Shown one piece after another: positions 1 to 8,398 of a stretch of 21,870 nucleotides of DNA. The stretch lies in NCBI GenBank assembly GCA_003232965.1, contig QIKG01000165.1, positions 1-21,870 on the forward strand. Direction: 5' to 3'. Each line of letters begins with the position of its first letter. Position 1 is the first letter of the stretch. The stretch comes from Oceanospirillales bacterium. GTDB taxonomy: Bacteria > Pseudomonadota > Gammaproteobacteria > Xanthomonadales > SZUA-36. The position numbers and the translations under genes were made by a program. The notes beneath the pieces are model-generated. The model did no database searches. It was not told the origin of the DNA and saw only the letters and a list, made by a program, of their open reading frames with translations.

Positions 1-88
1 CAGCCTTCTTCAATAAGCGCCCATCTTCGACAATCTGTCGACACAGGTAAGAGCCAATAAATCCAGTTGCTCCAGTCACTAATATCAT
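1..88 (-). CDS. NAD-dependent sugar epimerase/reductase, N-terminal fragment
   Basis: Only the first 29 codons are inside the window; the rest lies beyond base 1. The peptide begins MILVTGATGFIGSYLCRQ, a Rossmann nucleotide-binding start with the GxxGxxG pattern (G6, G9, G12) typical of extended short-chain dehydrogenases that act on nucleotide sugars. The ATG at 88-86 overlaps the stop of the upstream glycosyltransferase gene as ATGA, so the two are probably translationally coupled. In Pseudomonas O-antigen loci the gene after the L-FucNAc transferase (WbjF in O11; WbpK and WbpV occupy similar places in other serotypes) belongs to this family and supplies the sugar for the WbpL initiating transferase. 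That assignment here is inferred from position, because too little of the protein is visible to name the substrate. Confidence 0.85.
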   Translation of the reverse strand, partial: MILVTGATGFIGSYLCRQIVEDGRLLKKA

Positions 89-1329
89 TTAACTACCAAG
101 TTACTGTTATAAGCAACTATCGCCTCACCCAGAATTTCTTCCAATCGCCCCATCAACATATTACGTCCAAACTCTGTTTCTGCATATTCACGACCATTCA
201 TCCCAAGTCTCACTCGCTCTTCAACACTTAAAGCTGCCATCTTCAGAATCGCCCCAACCAGCGCTGAAGAATCACCTGCTGGGCAAATAAAACCTGCGCG
301 CGCCAGCTCAATCACAGCGGCACCCTCACCATCTAGCATCCCTATTAACGGTATACCCGACATCAAATAAGACTGCACCTTACCTGGAATCGTCATACTA
401 AATACGGGGTCCTTTTTTAAAGGCACGAGCAAAGCATCCGCGTGAGCATAAAATGATGGCATCCGATCAATCGGAAAACGTCCCAGCAGCAAAACATTGC
501 TCTGCAGTTCCCTGCGCGCTACCTCAGTTAACAGCCAGTCTGACTTTCGCCCATCCCCGACAATCACCCAACGGATGCTTGAATTACCCTTCAATCTCTC
601 AGCCGCATCCAGTACAGCGGGCATATCCTGGGCCTCACCCACATTACCTGCAAAAAGCACCGTGAAAACACCCTCGCAACACAGAATTTCAGGGGCTTTT
701 ACGGTATTGCTTTGACTAAATACGCCTTCGGCCCAACTTGGAAAATAACGGACTTTTTGAGGGTCTGCACAGTACTTTATAATGCTATCGAGAAATCCCT
801 TCGACTGCCCTAAAATTATTGTGCAGTGATTATAAATAAACCTTACAAGAAGCCCTATCCAGCCAAGCACACGGGGTGAGCGCACTATGCCAATAGCGGC
901 CAACGTCTCAGGCCATAGATCCAAAGCCCAAAACACAACTGGCACACGCTTTAAACGCCCAAGTAGAATAGCGGGCAAACCAACCGTCACCGGAGAAGGC
1001 TCATACACAAAGATCACATCGAATGACTGACCTCGCAATTGCCACGCCCCCCAAATGCCTGCACCCACCACAAAGCTTAAGTAGTTCAAAAACAAACGAA
1101 ATGAACCTTGCCCTCGCGCCAACATTGGAACGCGAAAAACCCTTGCTCCTTCATATTTACTAAAGTCATCCGGGTTTTGACGGTAAGTATCAAAAACCTT
1201 ACCAGCAGGATAGTTAGGCTTCCCCGTTAACACTGTTACCTCATGCCCTCGCATGACCAACTCCGTAACCAAATCATTAATCCTGAAGTTTTCAGGCCAA
1301 AAATATTGCGAGACTACTAGCACACGCAC
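85..1329 (-). CDS. wbuB: Family 4 glycosyltransferase, probable L-FucNAc transferase (WbuB/WbjE)
   Basis: This 414-residue retaining GT-B enzyme probably transfers L-FucNAc to the lipid-linked acceptor on the cytoplasmic face of the inner membrane. The N-terminal half starts MRVLVVSQYFWPENFRINDL, which is characteristic of WbuB proteins, and has the hydrophobic WALDLWPETL stretch near 134-143. The C-terminal nucleotide-sugar domain shows LFAGNVGEAQD (225-235), VIVGDGRKSDW (256-265) and IPGKVQSYLMSGIPLI (314-329), where the usual acidic EAMA motif is replaced by KVQSYL, as is normal in this subgroup. The start is GTG, three bases after the fnlC stop (TAACCCGTG). Its place directly after fnlABC matches E. 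coli wbuB and Pseudomonas wbjE. The donor assignment rests on family and context; no biochemical detail is visible. Confidence 0.88.
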   Translation of the reverse strand: MRVLVVSQYFWPENFRINDLVTELVMRGHEVTVLTGKPNYPAGKVFDTYRQNPDDFSKYEGARVFRVPMLARGQGSFRLFLNYLSFVVGAGIWGAWQLRGQSFDVIFVYEPSPVTVGLPAILLGRLKRVPVVFWALDLWPETLAAIGIVRSPRVLGWIGLLVRFIYNHCTIILGQSKGFLDSIIKYCADPQKVRYFPSWAEGVFSQSNTVKAPEILCCEGVFTVLFAGNVGEAQDMPAVLDAAERLKGNSSIRWVIVGDGRKSDWLLTEVARRELQSNVLLLGRFPIDRMPSFYAHADALLVPLKKDPVFSMTIPGKVQSYLMSGIPLIGMLDGEGAAVIELARAGFICPAGDSSALVGAILKMAALSVEERVRLGMNGREYAETEFGRNMLMGRLEEILGEAIVAYNSNLVVK

Positions 1330-1332
1330 GGG

Positions 1333-2463
1333 TTAATATTTTTTCCAGACAACACGATTCACATAATCGGTATAGCTGTGAATGATTCGAACCACCTTAT
1401 CAGCGACGTTTGGCATACTGTAATCGGCAACCTGTCGCAGTAAACGTTCCGGCCCCCGTGGTTGGCATTCTAGCATGGATAAAGCCTGCATCACACGTTC
1501 CACCTCCAAACCAACCATCATCACAGCCGCCTCTTCCATTCCTTCTGGTCGCTCATGTGCTTCCCGAATATTCAACGCAGGAAAGTTAAGAATAGAAGAC
1601 TCTTCGTTAATCGTACCACTGTCAGATAACACTGCCTTAGAAGAAAGCTGCAACTTATTGTAATCTTTAAATCCCAGCGGTTTCATCAAACGTATCAAAT
1701 CATTAAATTTGACGTTGGTTACATCGACCTTCTTCTGAGTGCGCGGATGTGTAGACACAATCACAGGGAGATTATAAGTTTCTGCAATTTCATTGAGCAC
1801 ACAAACTAATTTACCAAAGTTGTTATCCGAATCTATATTCTCTTCGCGATGAGCGCTAACCACAAAAAACTGCTCCTCAACCAAGCCTAAACGCGCCAAC
1901 ACGTCAGAAGATTCAATACCCGAGCGATAATGCCCTAGCACCTCGCTCATTGGGCTACCAGTCTTAATCACCATGTCAGGCGGCAAGCCCTCACTCAGGA
2001 GATATTCTCGTGCAATTGAACTGTAGGTGAGATTAATATCGGCCGTATGATCAACGATACGTCTATTAATTTCTTCTGGCACCCGCTGATCAAAACATCG
2101 ATTGCCTGCCTCCATGTGAAATACTGGTATCTTTCTACGCTTCGCTGGCAGCACTGACATACAGCTATTAGTATCTCCAAGCACTAACAGGGCATCCGGA
2201 TTAACTTCAGCCAAGACTCTATCAACACCAATGATGACATTACCAATCGTTTCGGCGCTGGTAGCCCCCGCAGCGCTCAAGAAGTAATCCGGCTTACGAA
2301 TACTCAAGTCCTCAAAAAAAATTTGATTAAGTTCGTAATCGTAATTCTGCCCTGTATGCACCAGAATGTGATCACAATGCTCATCCAGCTTGGCCAGCAC
2401 CCGTGACAATCGAATGATCTCGGGACGTGTACCCACAACCGTCATGACTTTCAGTTTTTTCAT
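1333..2463 (-). CDS. fnlC: UDP-N-acetylglucosamine 2-epimerase family protein FnlC/WbjD (UDP-L-FucNAc synthesis)
   Basis: This is the last enzyme of UDP-L-FucNAc synthesis: a non-hydrolysing 2-epimerase that converts the UDP-L-PneNAc formed by FnlA and FnlB to UDP-L-FucNAc in the cytoplasm. From the chosen start it is 376 residues, the usual FnlC length. Visible motifs are GTRPEI (11-16), HTGQNYDYELNQIFFEDL (36-53), LGDTNSCMSV (95-104), HMEAGNRCFD (116-125) and SDSGTINEESSIL near the C-terminus. An in-frame GTG at 2490 would add nine residues, but the ATG at 2463 is preceded by GAGG at good spacing and begins MKKLKVMTVVGTRPEI, as homologues do. It follows fnlB by 30 bases and precedes wbuB by three. 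A T8 run in the IFFE codons (2313-2320) is the only oddity. Confidence 0.93.
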   Translation of the reverse strand: MKKLKVMTVVGTRPEIIRLSRVLAKLDEHCDHILVHTGQNYDYELNQIFFEDLSIRKPDYFLSAAGATSAETIGNVIIGVDRVLAEVNPDALLVLGDTNSCMSVLPAKRRKIPVFHMEAGNRCFDQRVPEEINRRIVDHTADINLTYSSIAREYLLSEGLPPDMVIKTGSPMSEVLGHYRSGIESSDVLARLGLVEEQFFVVSAHREENIDSDNNFGKLVCVLNEIAETYNLPVIVSTHPRTQKKVDVTNVKFNDLIRLMKPLGFKDYNKLQLSSKAVLSDSGTINEESSILNFPALNIREAHERPEGMEEAAVMMVGLEVERVMQALSMLECQPRGPERLLRQVADYSMPNVADKVVRIIHSYTDYVNRVVWKKY

Positions 2464-2467
2464 CGAC

Positions 2468-2473
2468 ACCTCA
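2468..2473 (-). promoter_or_regulatory. Ribosome binding site deciding the fnlC start
   Basis: The coding strand reads TGAGGTGTCGATG. The purine-rich GAGG lies five bases from the ATG at 2463-2461 and supports that ATG over the upstream in-frame GTG at 2490, which has no comparable site. Confidence 0.6.
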
Positions 2474-2493
2474 CTCAAACTCTCACTCACCTG

Positions 2494-3621
2494 TTATTGC
2501 AGGCAGACATATGTATCTGGTCGGTCGCGATCAAAGATCTCGCTAGCCCAGATCATCACCACCATTTCACCCTCGCCAACATTTGTGATGTCATGCGTCC
2601 AGCCCGGAACGGTATCAACAATTTCAGGCACTCCGCCTCGCGTCATAAGCTCATAGTCTTCACCAGTCTGCATATGACGAAATCTGAAACGCGCCTCACC
2701 CATGATTACTAGAAATTTTTCAGTCTTGCTATGGTGGTAATGCCCGCCGCGCGTAACACCCGAATATGCAGTGAAGAAACTAAACTGCCCGCAATTTGGG
2801 GTTTTCAGCATCTCAACAAATACGCCGCGTGCATCGCCATACTGTGGCACGGGGTAAGAAAACGCCTGTTTGGGTAGATAACTCACATAGGTCGCATACA
2901 ACTTTCGTACCAAGCCCACGCCTACCTTCTCAGTAATAAGCGTTTCACGACTGACCTTGAAACGTTGAACCAGATCAGCTACCTCACCCACCGTGGTCGA
3001 GTACAACGGCGTTACCGCCATAAAGCCATCGGAATCCATAGCCACATTTAAACCATCCATCAGCTGGATAAAGCGTTCGATTACATCATCGACATACACC
3101 AGCGTGAGTATCGCTGCCGGATCGTGAATTTGAATCGGTAGCCCATACGCAATGTTGTGGCAGAAGGTCGCTACCGCAGAGTTGTAATTTGGCTTGCACC
3201 ACTTGCCAAATACATTAGGTAATCGGAATATATGTACAGGCACCCCGTATTCACGCTGCAGTTCAAACAGCACCCGCTCAGCTGTCTGCTTGCTTTGGCC
3301 ATACGGGTTATCACGCTCAGATTGAATCGAAGAGGTAAACAGCACTGGGATTTTTTTTCCGCCACACGCAGCGACTTCAGCCACTGCACCACATAGAGCG
3401 CGTGTCAAATCCGCATTGCCAGTCACATACTCCTGCGGGTCTTGCGGGCGATTAATGCCTGCGAGGTGAAAGACGAAGTCTACATCCGTAAGCAGATCGA
3501 CCAAATCATCCAGAGACTGCTCGCGGGTAAAGCATCGCACCTCGACATCTGAACGTTCACGTAGATAGAGCTGCAGGTTTTTGCCTAGGAACCCATTAGC
3601 ACCAGTGACCAGAACCTTCAT
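2494..3621 (-). CDS. fnlB: Bifunctional C-3 epimerase / C-4 reductase FnlB/WbjC/CapF
   Basis: This is the second enzyme of UDP-L-FucNAc synthesis. In characterised CapF a C-terminal cupin epimerises C3 of the 4-keto intermediate and the N-terminal short-chain reductase domain then reduces C4 with NADPH. Both parts are visible in the 375 residues: the GANGFLG nucleotide-binding loop (7-13), the YGQSK catalytic pair Y107/K111, and a cupin from about residue 255 with HYHHSKTEKF (294-303) and H343, the metal-binding pattern of CapF. The product is cytosolic. The start codon is ATG with a strong GGAGGAGG ribosome site eight bases upstream, inside the end of fnlA, and the gap to fnlA is three bases. 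An A8 run (3351-3358 region, GKKIP codons) lies in frame near residues 88-91. Function is secure from family and operon order. Confidence 0.95.
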   Translation of the reverse strand: MKVLVTGANGFLGKNLQLYLRERSDVEVRCFTREQSLDDLVDLLTDVDFVFHLAGINRPQDPQEYVTGNADLTRALCGAVAEVAACGGKKIPVLFTSSIQSERDNPYGQSKQTAERVLFELQREYGVPVHIFRLPNVFGKWCKPNYNSAVATFCHNIAYGLPIQIHDPAAILTLVYVDDVIERFIQLMDGLNVAMDSDGFMAVTPLYSTTVGEVADLVQRFKVSRETLITEKVGVGLVRKLYATYVSYLPKQAFSYPVPQYGDARGVFVEMLKTPNCGQFSFFTAYSGVTRGGHYHHSKTEKFLVIMGEARFRFRHMQTGEDYELMTRGGVPEIVDTVPGWTHDITNVGEGEMVVMIWASEIFDRDRPDTYVCLQ

Positions 3622-3624
3622 CGC

Positions 3625-4671
3625 TTAATCCTCCTCCACTACAACATGCTCACCGCGGACAATACTTTGCATAAAGTCCAGCTTGAGCAACAACTGTTTC
3701 ACGCCTTCCATATCTAGGCGCTGGGTGTTGTGAGAGTTATAGTCCTCTCCATGCGCGCTCTGGGTCAATCGCGATTCGCCCTTTTCTACATACTTGGCAT
3801 AATTCAAATCCCGCCCATCCGGCGGCACACGGTAATAGCCGCCAAGATCTTCGGCGCAAGCCATTTCTTCACGGCCAAGCAAGGCTTCATAAAGTTTCTC
3901 ACCATGACGAGTGCCTATAGTTTGAATTGGATGATCGGACTTGCCCATCAACTCCAGAATCGCTTGCGCCAAGGTCCCGACCGTTGCCGCCGGCGCCTTC
4001 TGCACAAAAATGTCGCCGTTATTGCCATGTTCAAAAGCATAGAGTACTAAATCCACCGCATCCTCCAGCGTCATCATAAAGCGCGTCATTTCCGGATCGG
4101 TAATGGTAATCGGCCTGCCGGCCAAAACTTGTTCGACAAACAGCGGAATCACCGAACCTCGCGACGCCATCACGTTTCCGTAGCGCGTGCCACAGATCAC
4201 AGTGCCCGTGCCTTCTAAATTGCGACTGGCCGCGACCATCACTTTTTCCATAAGCGCCTTGGAAATGCCCATCGCGTTGATGGGGTACACCGCCTTGTCG
4301 GTACTGAGGCAGACGACACGCTTAACACCGGCATGAACCGCTGCTTCCAGCACATTCTCCGTGCCCAGCACATTGGTATACACCGCCTGCATTGGGTGAA
4401 ATTCACAAGACGGTACCTGCTTCAGAGCGGCAGCATGAAACACATAATCCACCCCGCGCATCGCCTGTGCGACGCCGCGTGCATCGCGCACATCCCCGAT
4501 ATAAAACTTCAGCTTGGGGTTGTTGTAGCGCTTTCGCATGTCATCCTGCTTCTTCTCATCCCGACTAAAGATGCGGATTTCACTCAATTCAGAATCGAGG
4601 AAACCTCGCAGTACAGCGTTACCAAAGGAACCGGTACCGCCAGTTATTAATAAAACTGAATTTTTAAACAT
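3625..4671 (-). CDS. fnlA: UDP-GlcNAc 4,6-dehydratase / 5-epimerase FnlA/WbjB/CapE
   Basis: This is the first enzyme of UDP-L-FucNAc synthesis, acting on UDP-GlcNAc to give the 4-keto-6-deoxy sugar epimerised at C5. It is a cytosolic 348-residue extended short-chain dehydrogenase. The NAD(P) loop is GGTGSFG (11-17), followed by RIFSRDEKKQDDMR and FHAAALKQVPSCE (78-90), which are hallmarks of the FlaA1/CapE family. The usual catalytic YxxxK is MGISK (M134, K138), the substitution normal for this family rather than a defect. Downstream are RYGNVMASRGSVIPLF and EMTRFMMT. The ATG at 4671 is preceded by AGAAGTGATAAT, a weak ribosome site, after a 110-base intergenic stretch, so this gene may head a separately transcribed block. 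Composition is clearly more GC-rich than the genes upstream of it. Confidence 0.96.
   Translation of the reverse strand: MFKNSVLLITGGTGSFGNAVLRGFLDSELSEIRIFSRDEKKQDDMRKRYNNPKLKFYIGDVRDARGVAQAMRGVDYVFHAAALKQVPSCEFHPMQAVYTNVLGTENVLEAAVHAGVKRVVCLSTDKAVYPINAMGISKALMEKVMVAASRNLEGTGTVICGTRYGNVMASRGSVIPLFVEQVLAGRPITITDPEMTRFMMTLEDAVDLVLYAFEHGNNGDIFVQKAPAATVGTLAQAILELMGKSDHPIQTIGTRHGEKLYEALLGREEMACAEDLGGYYRVPPDGRDLNYAKYVEKGESRLTQSAHGEDYNSHNTQRLDMEGVKQLLLKLDFMQSIVRGEHVVVEED
3630..3637 (-). promoter_or_regulatory. Strong ribosome binding site for fnlB
   Basis: GGAGGAGG on the coding strand lies eight bases upstream of the fnlB ATG, within the last codons of fnlA. It suggests efficient re-initiation after fnlA. 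It is the clearest Shine-Dalgarno sequence I see in the window. Confidence 0.65.
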
Positions 4672-4781
4672 ATTATCACTTCTGTCCGATAGTTTTGTGA
4701 GCCATTTTCAGGCTATATCATTACCGCTCTCACGGTGACATATCACCCAAAAATATAAAGAGCAAGATTCATTAAAAATTA
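4672..4781 (-). other. 110-base intergenic region upstream of fnlA, possible internal promoter
   Basis: This gap sits in a region where most neighbours overlap or are a few bases apart. It is AT-rich at its upstream end. It contains a short inverted repeat (plus-strand GGTGACATATCACC, 4734-4747, five-base arms) and a second small one with AGCC/GGCT arms. I find no convincing -35/-10 pair and no U-tract terminator. A promoter for the fnl block is plausible from position but not shown by sequence. Confidence 0.25.
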
Positions 4782-5996
4782 CTAACTAATTGACCGCACA
4801 AGATCACTTATTTTTTGCCCTACGACTTCTTCACTGTACAGCTGCCTAACTTTTTCAGCAGCACGTCGCCCCACCGAGAGTCGTTCTGTATCAGTTAGGG
4901 CAATTACCCCTCTTATCGCCTCAGCGATCGTCAGTGGATCATGGCTATCTATATAAAAGAAACAATCATCTATTACTTTTGGAATGCTCACGAGCCTTGT
5001 AGTCAACGTAGGTACACCAGTCGCCATATATTCTATGAGCTTAGATGGGAATGATGTTTGCGAAAATTCTTCATTGGTTGGTCTTGGGTTTATCAAAAGA
5101 TCCGCAGATAATAAAGCCTGCACCAGTTTATCTCCATGAAGTATTCCACCATAAAATAGACGCTTGTCTTTTTCAGCTGCATCTATAACAGATTTCACCA
5201 GATCACCACCACCGTAAACTGTCAAGCGAACATTAGGGTTATCTAATTCGCTGAACGCCAAAAGCAACAGGTCAATACCATTTGATTTATGAACCCCACC
5301 GGCAAACACAATTTCGAAAGCATCACTAGGTGTCACGACCGGAGCAAGTGAACTGTACTCCGCGCTTAAAATACCAGGCACAACTACTGAGGGACTTAAG
5401 TTAAACTTACTGATAAACACTGGAGACAGGCAAACATAGGCGTCAAATCTACTTAGAATGAATTTCATCAGCGAAGTATCTATGCGTCTGAATACACGAC
5501 CTAAAAAACCATCACTCGATACTTCTATACCATGCTGATCGGTCAGCAGTATTACAATGCGAATACTAAATATTACTTTAGCTAGTAATGCAAAGAACAT
5601 AAATGGCGTATGGGTGCCATGAACTAGAATAATCTTAATGTTATTATTTTTCATATAACGGGGAGCACGCAATACAACCTGAAGAAATCGGCTTATGTGC
5701 TTCAATACGATTACATTTATGAAGCCAACGACGAGACAAGCCGTTCTATTTTCGTCGAAATGTGCGGTATTAAAAAACACTTTACGTACCACCGGAAAGT
5801 TCCGTATCTCGGGAGCCGAAACTACCGACACAGATCGAAAAGCTGACTTCAATGCTCGCACAACACTCCAAGAGAATTTCTGAGTTGCAAGATGGGGCAA
5901 TGAATCAACTTGAGCGACCTCTTCTTCTACACATGCAGGCAATGCAAAACCCAGATAAAGAATTGGTTTATCGCACGCCACAAGATAAACCCTCAA
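4782..5996 (-). CDS. Family 4 glycosyltransferase
   Basis: This 404-residue GT-B glycosyltransferase presumably adds one sugar to the lipid-linked repeat unit; donor and acceptor cannot be told from the sequence. The C-terminal Rossmann domain shows FAGGVHKSNGIDLL (231-244), LTVYGGGDLV (258-267) and the donor-binding segment EEFSQTSFPSKLIEYMATG (309-327). The N-terminal half carries a hydrophobic stretch at about 134-152, probably membrane-associated rather than a true transmembrane anchor. The start appears to be TTG at 5996, giving MRVYLVACDKP. An ATG five bases upstream (6001) runs straight into a stop (ATG CGT TGA), so it cannot encode this protein. The gap to the wzy stop is six bases. 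The gene is AT-rich like wzy and the next glycosyltransferase, unlike the fnl genes. Confidence 0.85.
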   Translation of the reverse strand: MRVYLVACDKPILYLGFALPACVEEEVAQVDSLPHLATQKFSWSVVRALKSAFRSVSVVSAPEIRNFPVVRKVFFNTAHFDENRTACLVVGFINVIVLKHISRFLQVVLRAPRYMKNNNIKIILVHGTHTPFMFFALLAKVIFSIRIVILLTDQHGIEVSSDGFLGRVFRRIDTSLMKFILSRFDAYVCLSPVFISKFNLSPSVVVPGILSAEYSSLAPVVTPSDAFEIVFAGGVHKSNGIDLLLLAFSELDNPNVRLTVYGGGDLVKSVIDAAEKDKRLFYGGILHGDKLVQALLSADLLINPRPTNEEFSQTSFPSKLIEYMATGVPTLTTRLVSIPKVIDDCFFYIDSHDPLTIAEAIRGVIALTDTERLSVGRRAAEKVRQLYSEEVVGQKISDLVRSIS

Positions 5997-6002
5997 CGCA
6001 TT

Positions 6003-7187
6003 TCAACTTTCGATCCTCTGAAAGTTGTTTACCACAACACCTTCTTCCGGTTTCGAAAATACGAAAGAAGGTCGCCCCTTGAAGTAGAAAAAGGCTATTA
6101 CAGGATAAAACCAAACACTTTGACTGACAAATGCCATAGAAATGATAACCGCGATAACTGGAGTATGCTTGTTATTGTAGAATAGCAAGCTAACTAGCAA
6201 TATAAAAAAGACTAGGCCGTAACGTTGACTCAACTGCAATAATGTATCCCAACCACCAAGCCCCTCTGCAGCAATAACCTGAATATAGTATGCATTTCCA
6301 TACCCAAATAAAGTTTTCGATAAATCACCCGAAAAGAAATCAAGATAACGCTCGTACCGACCAGCAAAACTAGCTGATCCGATTAATTTATGTTCGAAAT
6401 GATACATCCATTGGTCTACTAAAAAATAGAGAATCAATGGACTGAATATTAAGCTATATTTTAGAAGCTTACGAAACGGCATCGAAAGAAAAAATACAAT
6501 AAACATCGCAAAAAAACCAGCAGTCGACTGGCCCAAAGTGATGCCTACCACAATCAAAATCACAGGGAGATCGACTTTTGCAGAGTTCGTTTTCAACCGA
6601 AACCACAATGCAAGCAAATAGAACACCTGCATTTCACCAGGTTCACGACCAAAACCCACGAAACGATTTATCGTGTAATCGCCAACCTGTAGCACATTTA
6701 AAACTAGAAATGTTTTATGGCTCCAAGCGCCATAAGTGTAATTTAAAGCGTAATCCAGAAGTGCCGCATTGTACTGTAGTGCAGCATAGACAGGGAGACC
6801 GAGAACCAAAGACCAAAAAACCAACCTTTCATTTGCCAACAGAAGCTCGTCTTTTGAAACGGAACAAGCCAATACAAATGCAAGTAATATAGAAACGAAG
6901 AAACCGCCCCCAATTAAATCAATACTGTATGCATTCAGCTGGTCTAACACAGCAGCGTAAGGAACGAGAATTAAATAAATTACAGTCAACACCAGTACGT
7001 CTCTTCGCTTAATTCGTACCCCTTTCCAATTCTGCATTAAAATGGCGAGAATAAAAAATGCTGTAAATATAATTTTTATAACATTATCAAACAAAGGCGA
7101 TGCAGTTATAAATACAACGGTCGAAATAAGCCATATACTTTGACAACTTGAAGAATATTTAAATTGAAGCCCCATAGATATAGTCAA
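6003..7187 (-). CDS. wzy: O-antigen polymerase-like membrane protein (Wzy)
   Basis: This very hydrophobic protein of about 394 residues has roughly ten or eleven membrane segments, starting near residue 17. It has the layout of Wzy polymerases: a large periplasmic loop with GFGREPGEMQ (178-187), then a second loop region with SFAGRYERYLDFFSG (273-287) and KTLFGYGNAY (291-300), the Arg-rich and G-x-G patterns of the Wzy/WaaL superfamily. It should polymerise the repeat units delivered by Wzx at the periplasmic face. Wzy sequences are too variable to name the linkage. The start is uncertain: TTG at 7187 overlaps the upstream stop as TTGA, and an in-frame ATG lies four codons later at 7175. Neither has a clear ribosome site. 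It is the only good Wzy candidate in the window. Confidence 0.83.
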   Translation of the reverse strand: MTISMGLQFKYSSSCQSIWLISTVVFITASPLFDNVIKIIFTAFFILAILMQNWKGVRIKRRDVLVLTVIYLILVPYAAVLDQLNAYSIDLIGGGFFVSILLAFVLACSVSKDELLLANERLVFWSLVLGLPVYAALQYNAALLDYALNYTYGAWSHKTFLVLNVLQVGDYTINRFVGFGREPGEMQVFYLLALWFRLKTNSAKVDLPVILIVVGITLGQSTAGFFAMFIVFFLSMPFRKLLKYSLIFSPLILYFLVDQWMYHFEHKLIGSASFAGRYERYLDFFSGDLSKTLFGYGNAYYIQVIAAEGLGGWDTLLQLSQRYGLVFFILLVSLLFYNNKHTPVIAVIISMAFVSQSVWFYPVIAFFYFKGRPSFVFSKPEEGVVVNNFQRIES

Positions 7188-8398
7188 GGTTTTTTCAAAA
7201 GGTCTTCATACTCTAACTGAACTGCCAGCACATTCCTGTCCATTGAGAATAATTTCTCCGCTTTTCTTCGCCCTTCTGCACCATAAGCAACCGAAAGGGA
7301 TGGGTTCGCAGCCAGTTTATTGATGGCTTGAGCTAGACTTTTCGGATCTGTTATATCAACTAATAACCCATTTCTTTCAGAATCCACGATTTCAGCCATC
7401 CCTACGATATTCGACGCCACAACAGGTTTCCCGTAAGCGAAAGCCTCTATAATTGGCCTAGCAAAATGCTCAACTGTAAATGGGCTAATAAGTATGTCTG
7501 CATCATCAATGAATTTGAGGGGCTCTTGAAGCAAACCCAAGATTTCAACGTTATGGAGTTCCCTAGCTTTCGCAAGCAAATAATAATCCCTCCACCTCAG
7601 CAATCTTTTTACGATCTCTTTGACATATGCCAACCCTCTTAATTGTTCTAAACTCTTATCTAGCCCCCCTGCGAGCTGTACAACGATGCCTGGGTTGATA
7701 TATGGAAGCGCCTGACACACGACCCTATATCCTTTAATTTTGGCCATTCCGCCCAAATAAAGTACTTTATAAGGCTTAACTGATGAAAATGGCATTCGGT
7801 ATGCTTCAGGTAGCTCGACCGTATTGTAGACAACAACAGATTTATCGGGCAGACCAAGTCGCTCTAGATTATCTTTACTGATACAGATAAACTTATCGAC
7901 AGATTGGTTTAACAGCCGCCTGATTAACCGAGTACGTATGCCAAAATAACCTCTCATCTCAAAAGGGTCTCTCACATGACATACAACGGGAATATTCAAT
8001 TTCTTCGCGGCGTAGCCCCATGCAGATAGCACATCTGAATTGAGATGCACTATATCTGGTTGATACTTCTTAAGATACCTTGGAGCCAAAAAATATGCAT
8101 TTATTATCCAATGTGGAAATATAGACATATATCTATAAAACCTAAACCACTGTATAAATTCTTTTTTATGATGCACCAAAAAACTTCCGCACCAACCAAC
8201 AACGTCTGTTTTTATTGACTCTTTTTTATAAAACTCCACCACAGCACTGTTTTTTTGAAATAAGACAATCGGATCATATTGCTCTTTTGGTAGCGCTTTT
8301 ACCAAGTTAAGTAAACTTATCGGTGCACCGCCAATACCGACTCCATGATGCATGTAAAGAACCCTAATTTTCATGAGCTCATCAGTTTTATTTTTCAT
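7184..8398 (-). CDS. Family 4 glycosyltransferase
   Basis: This cytosolic GT-B glycosyltransferase of up to 404 residues is expected to extend the lipid-linked repeat unit; the sugar is unknown. The N-terminal domain opens with LYMHHGVGIGGAPISLLNLV (14-33), a glycine-rich acceptor-side loop. The C-terminal domain has VLYLGGMAKIKGYR (212-225), then DADILISPFTVEHFARPIIEAF, in which E310 and E318 form the ExxxxxxxE donor motif, followed by YGKPVVASNIVGMAEIV. Two starts are possible: ATG at 8398, which overlaps the stop of the decayed upstream reading frame as ATGA, or ATG at 8374, which gives MKIRVLYMHHG and fits the family better. Neither has a strong ribosome site. The 3' end overlaps the wzy TTG start. 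This is the most AT-rich gene of the window; some 60-base stretches are only about 23 percent GC. Confidence 0.87.
   Translation of the reverse strand: MKNKTDELMKIRVLYMHHGVGIGGAPISLLNLVKALPKEQYDPIVLFQKNSAVVEFYKKESIKTDVVGWCGSFLVHHKKEFIQWFRFYRYMSIFPHWIINAYFLAPRYLKKYQPDIVHLNSDVLSAWGYAAKKLNIPVVCHVRDPFEMRGYFGIRTRLIRRLLNQSVDKFICISKDNLERLGLPDKSVVVYNTVELPEAYRMPFSSVKPYKVLYLGGMAKIKGYRVVCQALPYINPGIVVQLAGGLDKSLEQLRGLAYVKEIVKRLLRWRDYYLLAKARELHNVEILGLLQEPLKFIDDADILISPFTVEHFARPIIEAFAYGKPVVASNIVGMAEIVDSERNGLLVDITDPKSLAQAINKLAANPSLSVAYGAEGRRKAEKLFSMDRNVLAVQLEYEDLLKKP

Noticed and set aside
134..138. Apparent missing catalytic tyrosine in FnlA (MGISK instead of YxxxK; numbers are residues of the 3625-4671 protein)
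   Set aside because: Methionine at this position is normal for the FlaA1/CapE-type dehydratases, so it is not a defect.
3351..3358. A8 run in fnlB as a phase-variation tract
   Set aside because: Eight A encoding G-K-K-I is common in AT-containing genes, and fnlB is needed for a core sugar. The similar T8 in fnlC (2313-2320) was set aside for the same reason.
4734..4747. GGTGACATATCACC as a CRP site
   Set aside because: CRP half sites need six bases between TGTGA and TCACA. Here only four separate the arms and the outer bases do not match.
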